A stretch of 5,477 nucleotides of DNA from Bryobacteraceae bacterium. Lineage in GTDB: Bacteria; Acidobacteriota; Terriglobia; Bryobacterales; Bryobacteraceae. A model generated the notes under the pieces. The model did no database searches. It was not told the origin of the DNA and worked only from the letters and a program-made list of their open reading frames with translations. The position numbers and the translations under genes were made by a program. Below, piece after piece: positions 1-5,477 of this stretch. The stretch spans positions 1 to 5,477 of the forward strand of contig JAICMB010000262.1 of assembly GCA_025929455.1 (NCBI GenBank). The letters run 5' to 3'. How positions within the stretch are numbered: position 1 is the first letter of the stretch; each line of letters starts with the position of its first letter.

Positions 1-1869
1 GGCATCACCATCGCCGCCACCTATCCCGCCGCGGTCATCGGCATGGCCATCCTGCGCGTGCTCAAGGGCTCGCTGCTCGAAGAAAATATCACCCGTACCG
101 CCGGTTCCATCGGCGAGTCCGTAGCCGCCGGCGCCATCTTCACAATCCCGGCATTCGTCATCGCGAAAGCGTGGCCGTCCTTCGACCCCGGCGTCGCGTA
201 CTGGAAGAGCACCATCCTCATGCTCATCGGCAGCGTGCTGGGCGTGCTGTTCGTTTCGCTGGTGCGGCGCGTCATGGTGGAAGATCCCGAACTGCCGTTC
301 CCCGAATCCGTCGCGGCATCGGAGATTCACAAAGCCGGGCAGCTCGGCGCGCAAGCCGCCAAGTTTCTCTTCTGGAACATGGGCGTGGGCGCGGTCGTGT
401 ACCTGCTCGGCGCCATGAACCTGTTCTCGCCCGACAAGGACTTCCTGCTGCCCATCGGGCGCATTGGGCGCAGCGTCGTCCGCCTGGGGCCCGACCGCCC
501 ACTCGGCGCGGGAGGCTTGAGCATCGCGTCCGCTCCTACCGTCAGCCCGGCGTTCCTCGGCGTTGGCTACATCATCGGGCCGGAACTGGCGGCCTTGCAA
601 TTTTCCGGTGGCGTGATCGCCTGGGGATTGCTGGTTCCGCTGCTGATCTTTTTTCTCGGCCCGACGCTGCAAGGCTTTCTACCACCGAACGCCGCGGTCG
701 ATACCTGGGGCGGTCTGGCGGGTTCCGTCTGGCGTTTCATCGTGCGGCCCATCGCGGTGGGCGGCATGATCGTCGGCGCCGCATACACGCTGTTTCGCAT
801 GCGCACCAGCCTCGGCACCGGGCTTGCGCGCGCCGTCGGCGATTTGAAAATGAGCGCTGAACAGGCCAATCAGGTCGGCCGCACTGAGCGCTATATGCGT
901 TTCAAGACGGTGTTCAGCCTGATCGCCGTCGTGTTCCTCTGTATGATCGCGCTGTATATCTACCTGTCCGGCGATTGGCTCAGCGGTCTGGTGGCGGCGA
1001 TCGTGATGCTCGTGATCGGCTTCTTTTTCGCGACCGTCTCCGGCTATTTGGTCGGTATGATCGGGTCCTCCAACAACCCTGTTTCCGGCCTGACGCTGTG
1101 CACCTTGATCATCGCGGCGCTGCTCATGGTCGGGCTCGGTGTTTCTGGCGCGGGCGGCGTGGCGGTGGTGCTCGGTGTCGCGGCCGTGGTCTGCGTATCG
1201 AGCGCGGTCGCCGGCGAACTGCTGCAGGACTTCAAAGTCGGCTACATCCTCGGCGGCACGCCCCGCGAAATTCAGATTGCGGAGCTGATCGCAGTTGTCG
1301 TCGCCAGCCTGGTCATGTACTTCCCGTTATTTGTATTGAACGCCGGCATCCCGGGAGGCTTCGGCAGCAAAGAACTGCCCGCGCCGCAGGCTGGGCTGAT
1401 GGCGACGCTCGCGGCCGGCATTGTCGGCGGCGATATGCCGTGGCCGCTGGTCGTGGTCGGCATGCTGTTCGGTGTGTTTCTCATCCTGGTCCGCGTTAAG
1501 AGCGTCATGCTCGTCGCGGTCGGCATGTATCTGCCGTTCAATACGACAGCCGCCATCATGCTGGGTGGCATCATCCGCTGGTTCGGCACACGGCTGCAGG
1601 ATCGGCGCGGGCACAATGCCGCGCAGCGCGCGCGAGTAGAGAATGTCGGTGTTTTAACAGCGTCGGGATTGATCGCCGGCGAAGCGTTGATGGGCTTGGT
1701 GTATGCGACTTTTCGCTTCTTCAACTGGCCGTGGCCGGTGATATTTACGAACCCGCTCTATGTCGGCGGCCTCGTGGTGCTGGCGCTGCTCGCGATCCTC
1801 ATGATCTGGCTGCCGCTCAGCAACGCCGGGCGTCCCGAAGATCCGGCTCCGCCCTCCGCCATGATGTAG
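1..1869 (+). CDS. OPT-family oligopeptide transporter (5' end outside window)
   Basis: Integral inner-membrane transporter of the OPT (oligopeptide/YSL) family, which moves small peptides or metal chelates into the cell, usually with protons. The substrates of bacterial members are mostly unknown, so none is assigned. The frame is open from base 1 and reads ITIAATYPAAVIGMAILR, matching the early part of the family ('MTI-A--PAAVI-MAILR'), so the ATG at 43 is internal and perhaps 30-60 residues are missing. The visible 622 codons are mostly hydrophobic helices. Family landmarks, numbered from codon 1 of the window, are APTVSPAFLGVGYIIGPELA (about 178-197), GSSNNPVSG (355-363), GGTPREIQIAE (418-428) and KELPAPQAGLM (457-467) followed by a GGDMPWPLVVVG segment. 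The protein ends in a short Pro-rich tail at TAG 1867-1869. No frameshift or internal stop was seen. The family call is secure; the substrate is not known. Confidence 0.93.
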   Translation, partial: GITIAATYPAAVIGMAILRVLKGSLLEENITRTAGSIGESVAAGAIFTIPAFVIAKAWPSFDPGVAYWKSTILMLIGSVLGVLFVSLVRRVMVEDPELPFPESVAASEIHKAGQLGAQAAKFLFWNMGVGAVVYLLGAMNLFSPDKDFLLPIGRIGRSVVRLGPDRPLGAGGLSIASAPTVSPAFLGVGYIIGPELAALQFSGGVIAWGLLVPLLIFFLGPTLQGFLPPNAAVDTWGGLAGSVWRFIVRPIAVGGMIVGAAYTLFRMRTSLGTGLARAVGDLKMSAEQANQVGRTERYMRFKTVFSLIAVVFLCMIALYIYLSGDWLSGLVAAIVMLVIGFFFATVSGYLVGMIGSSNNPVSGLTLCTLIIAALLMVGLGVSGAGGVAVVLGVAAVVCVSSAVAGELLQDFKVGYILGGTPREIQIAELIAVVVASLVMYFPLFVLNAGIPGGFGSKELPAPQAGLMATLAAGIVGGDMPWPLVVVGMLFGVFLILVRVKSVMLVAVGMYLPFNTTAAIMLGGIIRWFGTRLQDRRGHNAAQRARVENVGVLTASGLIAGEALMGLVYATFRFFNWPWPVIFTNPLYVGGLVVLALLAILMIWLPLSNAGRPEDPAPPSAMM

Positions 1870-1870
1870 C

Positions 1871-2359
1871 TCAGCGCAGCACCTTGTTCCGCCGCGCCGG
1901 GCGAACCTCGCGTTGCGCCGCTTGTTGTCGCGCCGCTGATTCCGGAGCGGACCTCGCAACCACGTTGCCCTCCGCGTCCGTGCGCTCGATCACCGCTTCC
2001 TCGTGCTGTACCGCAACCTTCTCGGCGTGCCGCTCCATGCTGCGCCGCCGCCGTATGTGGATCTCCTCGGTCAACACGAATTCCTTCTGCACGCGCAGCA
2101 CTTCTTTCACCAGCGGAATTACGATTTCGTCGTCCGAGTAGTGCACCTGCAGCGGTCCTTCTACTACCTGGTTCTTGATGACGCGGAAGATATCGGCGTC
2201 CTCGCGCATCAGCGGCTGATCGATCACCTCTTCGTGTTCGTGAACCGCTTTGTGTACGCGCACCGCCCCGGTTTTGACCTTCCGCGCTTCCGCATGTACC
2301 TCTTCGGCGATGACCGGAACTACAGTTTCGGCTTCGGTTTCGGACACTTGTCTTTTCAT
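1871..2359 (-). CDS. Small stand-alone DUF2382 (YsnF/AvaK-type) stress protein
   Basis: A 162-residue, highly charged protein without signal peptide or membrane segment, so probably cytoplasmic. It consists almost only of a DUF2382 domain, the family of Bacillus YsnF and cyanobacterial AvaK, which is linked to general stress responses; the biochemical role is unknown. The domain shows two related halves: residues 13-60 begin VVPVIAEEVHAEARKV and 79-126 begin IVIPLVKEVLRVQKEF. Each half has alternating Val/Glu beta-strand patterns. The C-terminus (about 135-162) is an Ala/Gln/Arg-rich basic tail. The ATG at 2357-2359 has no good Shine-Dalgarno sequence, but it sits just ahead of the domain and no better start was seen. 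The gene lies 63 bp downstream of the larger DUF2382 gene on the same strand, suggesting co-transcription. It converges with the transporter, with one base between stop codons. Confidence 0.85.
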   Translation of the reverse strand: MKRQVSETEAETVVPVIAEEVHAEARKVKTGAVRVHKAVHEHEEVIDQPLMREDADIFRVIKNQVVEGPLQVHYSDDEIVIPLVKEVLRVQKEFVLTEEIHIRRRRSMERHAEKVAVQHEEAVIERTDAEGNVVARSAPESAARQQAAQREVRPARRNKVLR

Positions 2360-2386
2360 TGTCGTTTTCGGAATCAGGACCGCCGG

Positions 2387-2410
2387 GGAGGGGACTGATT
2401 CATCCCCTCC
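2387..2410 (-). other. GC-rich hairpin between the two DUF2382 genes
   Basis: GGAGGGG (2387-2393) and CCCCTCC (2404-2410) form a perfect 7-bp stem with a 10-base loop in the 63-bp gap between the genes. No T-run follows on the minus strand, so it is not a classical intrinsic terminator. It could slow RNA decay or set the ratio of the two products. The small gene lacks a clear ribosome-binding site, which makes a regulatory role thinkable but unproven. Confidence 0.35.
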
Positions 2411-2422
2411 GCCAACAGCCGA

Positions 2423-3556
2423 TCAGTGTTTGCCCGTCACCTTGTCCCAGCCGTACCGCACCGCTCCACGCATGCGATCCCAGGAGGCGTTCGGGTATTT
2501 GCTCGAATACTCCGACCGGATTTGGGGCTCGACATCGTTCCAGTTGCGGCCCTTAAACCGCGGATCCGACGCCAGGCTGCATCCGTATTGATACAACGGC
2601 GCATAGTCTTCGTACCTGCCTCCGGCGTTCCGATATTGTGTGTCGAAATCGCGGCGGAAATCGGTATCGTATGTGGACATGTTTCCCATGCCCGTTGTCG
2701 TGGCGCCTTTCCGCGTGCCCTCATTGCCGATGGGCTGGACATCCACTTCGGTATGCCGAACGCTGTCGCGCACCGTTTCGGTCCGCTCCTTGACGTCCTT
2801 GCCGATGACGACTTCCTCGACCACGCGCGCCGTTTTGCTGACCACCGGCTCTTCGGTGGTTTCCACCACCTCGATATTCTGGTCCCGCAACGCCGCTCTG
2901 TCCGCATCCGTTACCGGACGATCGGCCGGACGGCGATCGACGCGCACGTGCTCCTCGCGCAGGTTCACCTGCTCTTGCACCGGCTTGTCAACCGTGTGCG
3001 TGTACACTCGCACGCCGCCGCGCTGCACCACCCGCTTGCCGACCTGCAGTTCCTCTTCAACCACCGGAATCGCTTTCTGCTCGCCGCGGTTGATATCCGT
3101 TCTGCCGGTCTGCCCGGTTCTGCCACTCTGCGCCATTCTGCCGGCTGTGGTGGTCCCGGTCGTGCGCGACGTCGTGGAAATGTCTTCCTTATTCTTGTCT
3201 ACGTCGATCGCGTCGTGGTCCTTCAGGATATCGACGGCGCGGTCGCGCATCTCGTCCGTGCTGTCCACGGCAACAATACAGTTCCCTTTTTCGATCGCTT
3301 TCGTATACTTGTCGCGGTCGTCATCGGAGCTGAACAGGTTCTCAAACCAGCCGAAAAAACCGCCGTGATGATGCTTCGGAGCGGTGCCCGTAAGCGCCGC
3401 ACCCCCACTTGCGATATCGGACCGGAAATCTCCTGTGCCGCTCAGATGAATGTCGTCCCGCCGGAAGCCGTTCGCAAGCAAATCGTCGACAACATCGCGC
3501 GCCGTTTGCTCGTTCTCGAACACTCCTACTACGTGATACATTTCGCCAACTGCCAT
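2423..3556 (-). CDS. Three-module stress protein: YflT-like + DUF2382 (YsnF/AvaK) + GW-rich C-terminal module
   Basis: A 377-residue soluble protein. Residues 7-118 resemble the general stress protein 17M/YflT domain: YHVVGVFENEQTARDVVDDL, then a His/Gly stretch KHHHGGFFGWF (61-71), ending CIVAVDSTDEMRDRAVDIL. A polar Thr/Gly/Arg linker (about 126-160) contains a 3-residue tandem repeat. The DUF2382 core spans about 162-275, beginning AIPVVEEELQVGKRVVQRGG and including VRVDRRPADRPVT. The C-terminal module (about 299-375) has the pattern FRRDFDTQY...YEDYAPLYQYG...GRNWNDVEPQIRSEY...AVRYGWDKVTG, often found with DUF2382 proteins as I recall. The ATG at 3554-3556 is chosen because GGAGGT lies 4 bases upstream; a GTG four codons earlier overlaps that site and is unlikely. 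DUF2382/YflT proteins are tied to general stress responses; the mechanism is unknown. It is probably expressed with the small DUF2382 gene downstream. Confidence 0.88.
   Translation of the reverse strand: MAVGEMYHVVGVFENEQTARDVVDDLLANGFRRDDIHLSGTGDFRSDIASGGAALTGTAPKHHHGGFFGWFENLFSSDDDRDKYTKAIEKGNCIVAVDSTDEMRDRAVDILKDHDAIDVDKNKEDISTTSRTTGTTTAGRMAQSGRTGQTGRTDINRGEQKAIPVVEEELQVGKRVVQRGGVRVYTHTVDKPVQEQVNLREEHVRVDRRPADRPVTDADRAALRDQNIEVVETTEEPVVSKTARVVEEVVIGKDVKERTETVRDSVRHTEVDVQPIGNEGTRKGATTTGMGNMSTYDTDFRRDFDTQYRNAGGRYEDYAPLYQYGCSLASDPRFKGRNWNDVEPQIRSEYSSKYPNASWDRMRGAVRYGWDKVTGKH
3098..3142 (-). repeat. Five imperfect 9-bp tandem units in the stress-protein linker
   Basis: Five in-frame 9-base units encode GRM-AQS-GRT-GQT-GRT, residues 139-153 of the YflT/DUF2382 protein. 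On the plus strand each unit carries a TCTGC-type core. The unit length is three codons, so copy-number change would lengthen or shorten the linker without a frameshift. Confidence 0.6.
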
Positions 3557-3560
3557 GTTC

Positions 3561-3566
3561 ACCTCC
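3561..3566 (-). promoter_or_regulatory. Strong ribosome-binding site fixing the 3556 start
   Basis: On the minus strand GGAGGT is followed by four bases (GAAC) and then ATG at 3556. It is near-perfect to the anti-Shine-Dalgarno and shows that the ATG, not the GTG twelve bases upstream, begins the three-module stress protein. The 92-bp gap to the TPR gene contains no convincing promoter or terminator to my eye. Confidence 0.75.
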
Positions 3567-3648
3567 ACTTAATGGACCAGTGCCATGAGCAACAGTTTCG
3601 GCAAACGAAAGCTGGCCCTTGTAGCAGCGAATTGGCGTTAGTGAAGTG

Positions 3649-4920
3649 TTATTGCTGCGCGGTCGGCGGTGTAGCCGGCGCCTTTGCCGCCGTGAGTTGC
3701 TTCTCGACTTCCGCGAGTTGCTGCCGCACTTTTTCGCCGTCCGAAGCACCCGGCACGAGGGCCAGGTATTGCTTCATCGCCGACGCGGCTTCCTCGTACT
3801 TGCCTTGATTTGCCAGCACAACGCCCAGCAGGTACGTTAGCCGCGGCACCCTGTGCGTCGAGTCGACCTTCAAACCTTCACGCGCGCTTTTTTCCGCGGC
3901 GTCCAGCTTGTGCGATTGAAAGTTGGATACTGCGTTCAAATACCACGCGCCCGGATAATCGACGGAGTCGAGACTGAGTAGCCGGTCGGTATCCGCCTTA
4001 ACCTCTTCCCACTTCGCATCCTGCGCCGCCATCTCGGCGAGGTGTTCGTATGGGCGCACGTAACGCGAATCCGCCGCGAGCGATTGTTCAAAGGCCTTCT
4101 TCGCTCCCGCCGTATCTCCCTCGCTCAATCGCACACGCCCTAATTCGTACCAGGCAGCGGCGTACTTGGGATAGATCGTCACCGACTTCTCCAGATCCTT
4201 CTTTGCGTCCGCGACTTTGTTCTTCTTAAGAGCGGCCTGCGCCTTCTCGAACGCTTTGCGCGCGTCCTTGGGCGCCATGGCGCTCGTAGCGCTGATGGTG
4301 TCGCCCTGCACGCCCGCGATGCGATGCAGAATGATGGTCCCGACGTCGGGATTATCCAAGCTGCGGTGGAAAGCGAGATTCACGGCGTTCGAAGTGTATC
4401 CGGGCAAGTAAGCGCGCAGCTCACAACCCATCAGCGAGCGCTCCATCCCGCCCGCCATGGCCGGCCGCTGCGTCGGCGACATGTTCCCCATATCCTGCTG
4501 TCCTTGCCGTCCGAAACCCGGGCCGATGGTCTGCTCGCTCGCATCCGCCATCACGCCCATCTCTTTGCCCAGCTCGAAACTGAAGCGCCCCTTCGAGTCG
4601 GTGTAGGTTTCAGTGTGTTCCCGCGCGTTGCAGACGCGTTTGATCGCGATGGGCTCGGGCGGCGGCGTGCCGTCGTCGAGCATCACGCGCCCCGAAAGAA
4701 AGATGGGCCGCGGCATCTCGGGCGTCATCGTGCCCGGCATGTTCGTGCGGTTCGGTGTGTTGGTATTCGGATTCGGAATGGGACTCGGGTTCGACGGAAC
4801 GTTCCCGACTGGATTGGTGTTGCCGGTGTTGCCGCCCCCAGTGCGGCCGCCTCCGGCGCGCTGACCGTAAACCGCCAACGTGCCCGCTAGCACGAGACAA
4901 AAACAAACCCTGTACTTCAT
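3649..4920 (-). CDS. Secreted carboxypeptidase-regulatory-like / TPR-repeat protein
   Basis: A 423-residue protein, probably exported. A signal peptide is clear (MKYR basic start, hydrophobic CFCLVLAGTLAV, likely cleavage near YG-QR at 19/20; no lipobox). Residues 22-66 are a Gly/Asn/Pro/Thr linker. Residues 72-120 look like the start of a carboxypeptidase-regulatory-like beta-sandwich (FLSGRVMLDDGTPPPEPIAIKRVCN, then TYTDSKGRFSFELG). The sandwich probably continues after a Gly/Met/Gln-rich insert (about 131-160) with CELRAYLPGYTSNAV and ends near 200. Cys97 and Cys166 could form a disulfide. About five TPR-like helix pairs follow: 216-250, 253-286, 287-320, 323-356 and 359-392. The clearest repeat is AAAWYELGRVRLSEGDTAGAKKAFEQSL. 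The tail is Ala/Pro-rich. Such proteins are thought to bind other proteins in the envelope; no enzyme motif is seen and the partner is unknown. The ATG at 4918-4920 is supported by the signal peptide and by AGGGGG upstream. Confidence 0.87.
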   Translation of the reverse strand: MKYRVCFCLVLAGTLAVYGQRAGGGRTGGGNTGNTNPVGNVPSNPSPIPNPNTNTPNRTNMPGTMTPEMPRPIFLSGRVMLDDGTPPPEPIAIKRVCNAREHTETYTDSKGRFSFELGKEMGVMADASEQTIGPGFGRQGQQDMGNMSPTQRPAMAGGMERSLMGCELRAYLPGYTSNAVNLAFHRSLDNPDVGTIILHRIAGVQGDTISATSAMAPKDARKAFEKAQAALKKNKVADAKKDLEKSVTIYPKYAAAWYELGRVRLSEGDTAGAKKAFEQSLAADSRYVRPYEHLAEMAAQDAKWEEVKADTDRLLSLDSVDYPGAWYLNAVSNFQSHKLDAAEKSAREGLKVDSTHRVPRLTYLLGVVLANQGKYEEAASAMKQYLALVPGASDGEKVRQQLAEVEKQLTAAKAPATPPTAQQ

Positions 4921-4928
4921 TGGGCGTA

Positions 4929-4946
4929 CCCCCTGCGGTCATTATA
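4929..4946 (-). promoter_or_regulatory. TATAAT promoter and ribosome-binding site of the TPR gene
   Basis: On the minus strand a perfect -10 hexamer TATAAT occupies 4946-4941. A start near 4934 would give a leader of only about 14 bases that opens with AGGGGG (4934-4929), 8 bases before the ATG. No good -35 hexamer is seen 16-18 bases upstream (the stretch there is GC-rich), so an activator or another sigma factor may be needed, or the match may be chance. Confidence 0.5.
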
Positions 4947-4992
4947 GGCCCGAGTGGCTGACGTGCGCCGCGCCGCAATCAAGGAAATCTCA

Positions 4993-5030
4993 GGGTTTCC
5001 GAGCCGCGACCGTCAGGGAGCGGTAAACCC
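4993..5030. repeat. REP-like hairpin element
   Basis: GGGTTT (4993-4998) pairs with AAACCC (5025-5030). Inside, CCGC (5004-5007) pairs with GCGG (5020-5023), and CC (5010-5011) with GG (5016-5017) around a GTCA loop; facing GA/GA pairs separate the inner stems, and CCGAG (4999-5003) and T5024 are unpaired. The core GAGCCGCGACCGTCAGGGAG (5001-5020) closely resembles a short dispersed string I remember from acidobacterial and planctomycete genomes, where it yields spurious 'RSLTVAAR' or 'PDGRGS' peptides. That link is from memory. Only one copy is in this window. Confidence 0.5.
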
Positions 5031-5210
5031 AATGATTACGATTGAGGTGCGTCTGCCGCGTTGTCACTTTCATATCGCGCACCCAAATGAAACGCCGCCG
5101 GAGCTGGCGCCCGCGGCGGCATTCCGTACGCGCGTGGGGGGTATGCATGGCTGACGCGCGAGATGGATTTACGCGACCAGGTACGGGAGGAGGAGCACCC
5201 GGTATGATAC

Positions 5211-5300
5211 GATCCTGCTGGCGAGTGCGCCTCCGTGCGGCCACCTCCCCCGAGATCCCCGCTCCAGAACCGCACTCGCCCTCGGATCTGGTTCTGTTTT
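5211..5300 (+). ncRNA. Candidate structured RNA: long stem with overlapping terminator-like hairpin
   Basis: Stem 1: GATCC (5211-5215) with GGATC (5284-5288) and GGCGAGTGCG (5220-5229) with CGCACTCGCC (5271-5280), a perfect 10+5 bp stem with a small internal loop and a 41-base loop. Stem 2: CAGAACC (5265-5271) with GGTTCTG (5290-5296), followed directly by TTTT (5297-5300). Stem 2 starts in the loop of stem 1 and ends beyond it, so the two could form a pseudoknot or compete as in an attenuator. A TATGAT (5203-5208) just upstream could be a -10 element, but no -35 is evident. No known RNA family is recognised. Confidence 0.3.
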
Positions 5301-5374
5301 ACCAGCGCGGGGGCCCACGCGCAATCACGAAATGCCTCCTTCCGTATCAATTTCAACAGGATTTTACGCTAATG

Positions 5375-5430
5375 TTTTCCGCAGCTTGCGCGTTTTCCGC
5401 TGTGGGAAAATTGTGGATAAGCGTGAATAA
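5375..5430. promoter_or_regulatory. DnaA-box cluster (possible oriC or DnaA-controlled region)
   Basis: TGTGGATAA (5412-5420) is an exact reverse-strand copy of the DnaA box TTATCCACA. Flanking sites in the same orientation differ at two positions each: 5401-5409 (TTTCCCACA) and 5422-5430 (TTATTCACG). TTTTCCGCA at 5375-5383 is a two-mismatch forward site. TTTTCC (5393-5398) and GGAAAA (5405-5410) form an inverted repeat. The stretch from about 5341 is visibly richer in A+T than the rest. DnaA binds such boxes at origins and at the dnaA promoter; whether this is an origin cannot be told from the window. Confidence 0.4.
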
Positions 5431-5477
5431 AACGGCATCCCTATGAACTGTACCGGCATAGACATCACGACCGGCGA

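Larger units (their letters stand above)
4921..5477. other. 557-bp region without a convincing gene
   Basis: Open frames here on both strands are Arg/Pro/Ser-rich, lack ribosome-binding sites and match no family I know, so none is called. The region contains a promoter for the leftward TPR gene, a short hairpin repeat, a larger inverted repeat with a following T-run, and an AT-richer stretch with DnaA-box-like sites. The last candidate start, ATG 5443, leaves only 11 codons (MNCTGIDITTG) before the window ends and has no ribosome-binding site, so it cannot be judged. Confidence 0.7.

Noticed and set aside
43..45. ATG at 43 as the transporter start
   Set aside because: The frame is open from base 1 and the residues before it (ITIAATYPAAVIG) match the conserved OPT N-terminal region, so the true start is before the window.
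3566..3568. GTG start adding four residues (MEVN) to the three-module stress protein
   Set aside because: It overlaps the GGAGGT ribosome-binding site that is ideally placed for the ATG at 3556.
2426..3808. 460-codon plus-strand open frame opposite the stress-protein gene
   Set aside because: It is the antisense shadow of a gene with clear YflT/DUF2382 domains; its own translation is His/Arg/Val-rich without any recognisable domain.
5128..5160. ACGCGCG repeated at 5128 and 5154
   Set aside because: A short, self-palindromic GC string expected by chance in this base composition.
5036..5356. 106-codon minus-strand open frame upstream of the TPR gene
   Set aside because: Overlaps the structured RNA candidate, no family resemblance and no ribosome-binding site.
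5042..5446. 134-codon plus-strand open frame
   Set aside because: Arg/Pro/Ser-rich composition, no ribosome-binding site, runs through the hairpin and DnaA-box regions, no family resemblance; probably chance in GC-rich DNA.
5443..5477. Possible start of a rightward gene (MNCTGIDITTG...), perhaps dnaA given the DnaA boxes
   Set aside because: Only 11 codons are visible, there is no ribosome-binding site, and the residues do not resemble a DnaA N-terminus I recognise. It is left uncalled.

Overview
The window is GC-rich bacterial DNA that most resembles Acidobacteriota of the Solibacter/Bryobacter type. This is an inference. It rests on base composition, on the secreted beta-sandwich plus TPR protein (a style common in that group as I recall it), on the paired YsnF/AvaK-type stress genes, and on a short dispersed-repeat-like hairpin.

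Layout: (1) 1-1869, plus strand: most of an OPT-family transporter whose N-terminus lies before the window. (2) 1871-4920, minus strand: three genes pointing left. In transcription order they are a secreted carboxypeptidase-regulatory-like/TPR protein (3649-4920), a three-module stress protein with a YflT-like N-terminus, a DUF2382 (YsnF/AvaK) core and a GW-rich C-terminal module (2423-3556), and a small stand-alone DUF2382 protein (1871-2359). The two DUF2382 genes are 63 bp apart and are probably co-expressed. The transporter and the small DUF2382 gene meet tail to tail with one base between them. (3) 4921-5477: a 557-bp region without a convincing gene. It holds a TATAAT promoter for the TPR gene, a 38-nt hairpin like the short repeats scattered in acidobacterial genomes, a larger inverted repeat that could fold as a pseudoknot or an attenuator, and an AT-richer stretch with a perfect DnaA box flanked by degenerate ones.

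The genes do not form one pathway. The two DUF2382 proteins look like a stress-response pair, the TPR protein is probably exported, and the transporter is an independent convergent unit. The least ordinary part is the right-hand intergenic region. It may be an origin or DnaA-regulated region, since the three minus-strand genes all point away from it. No CRISPR array, insertion sequence, tRNA or rRNA was seen.
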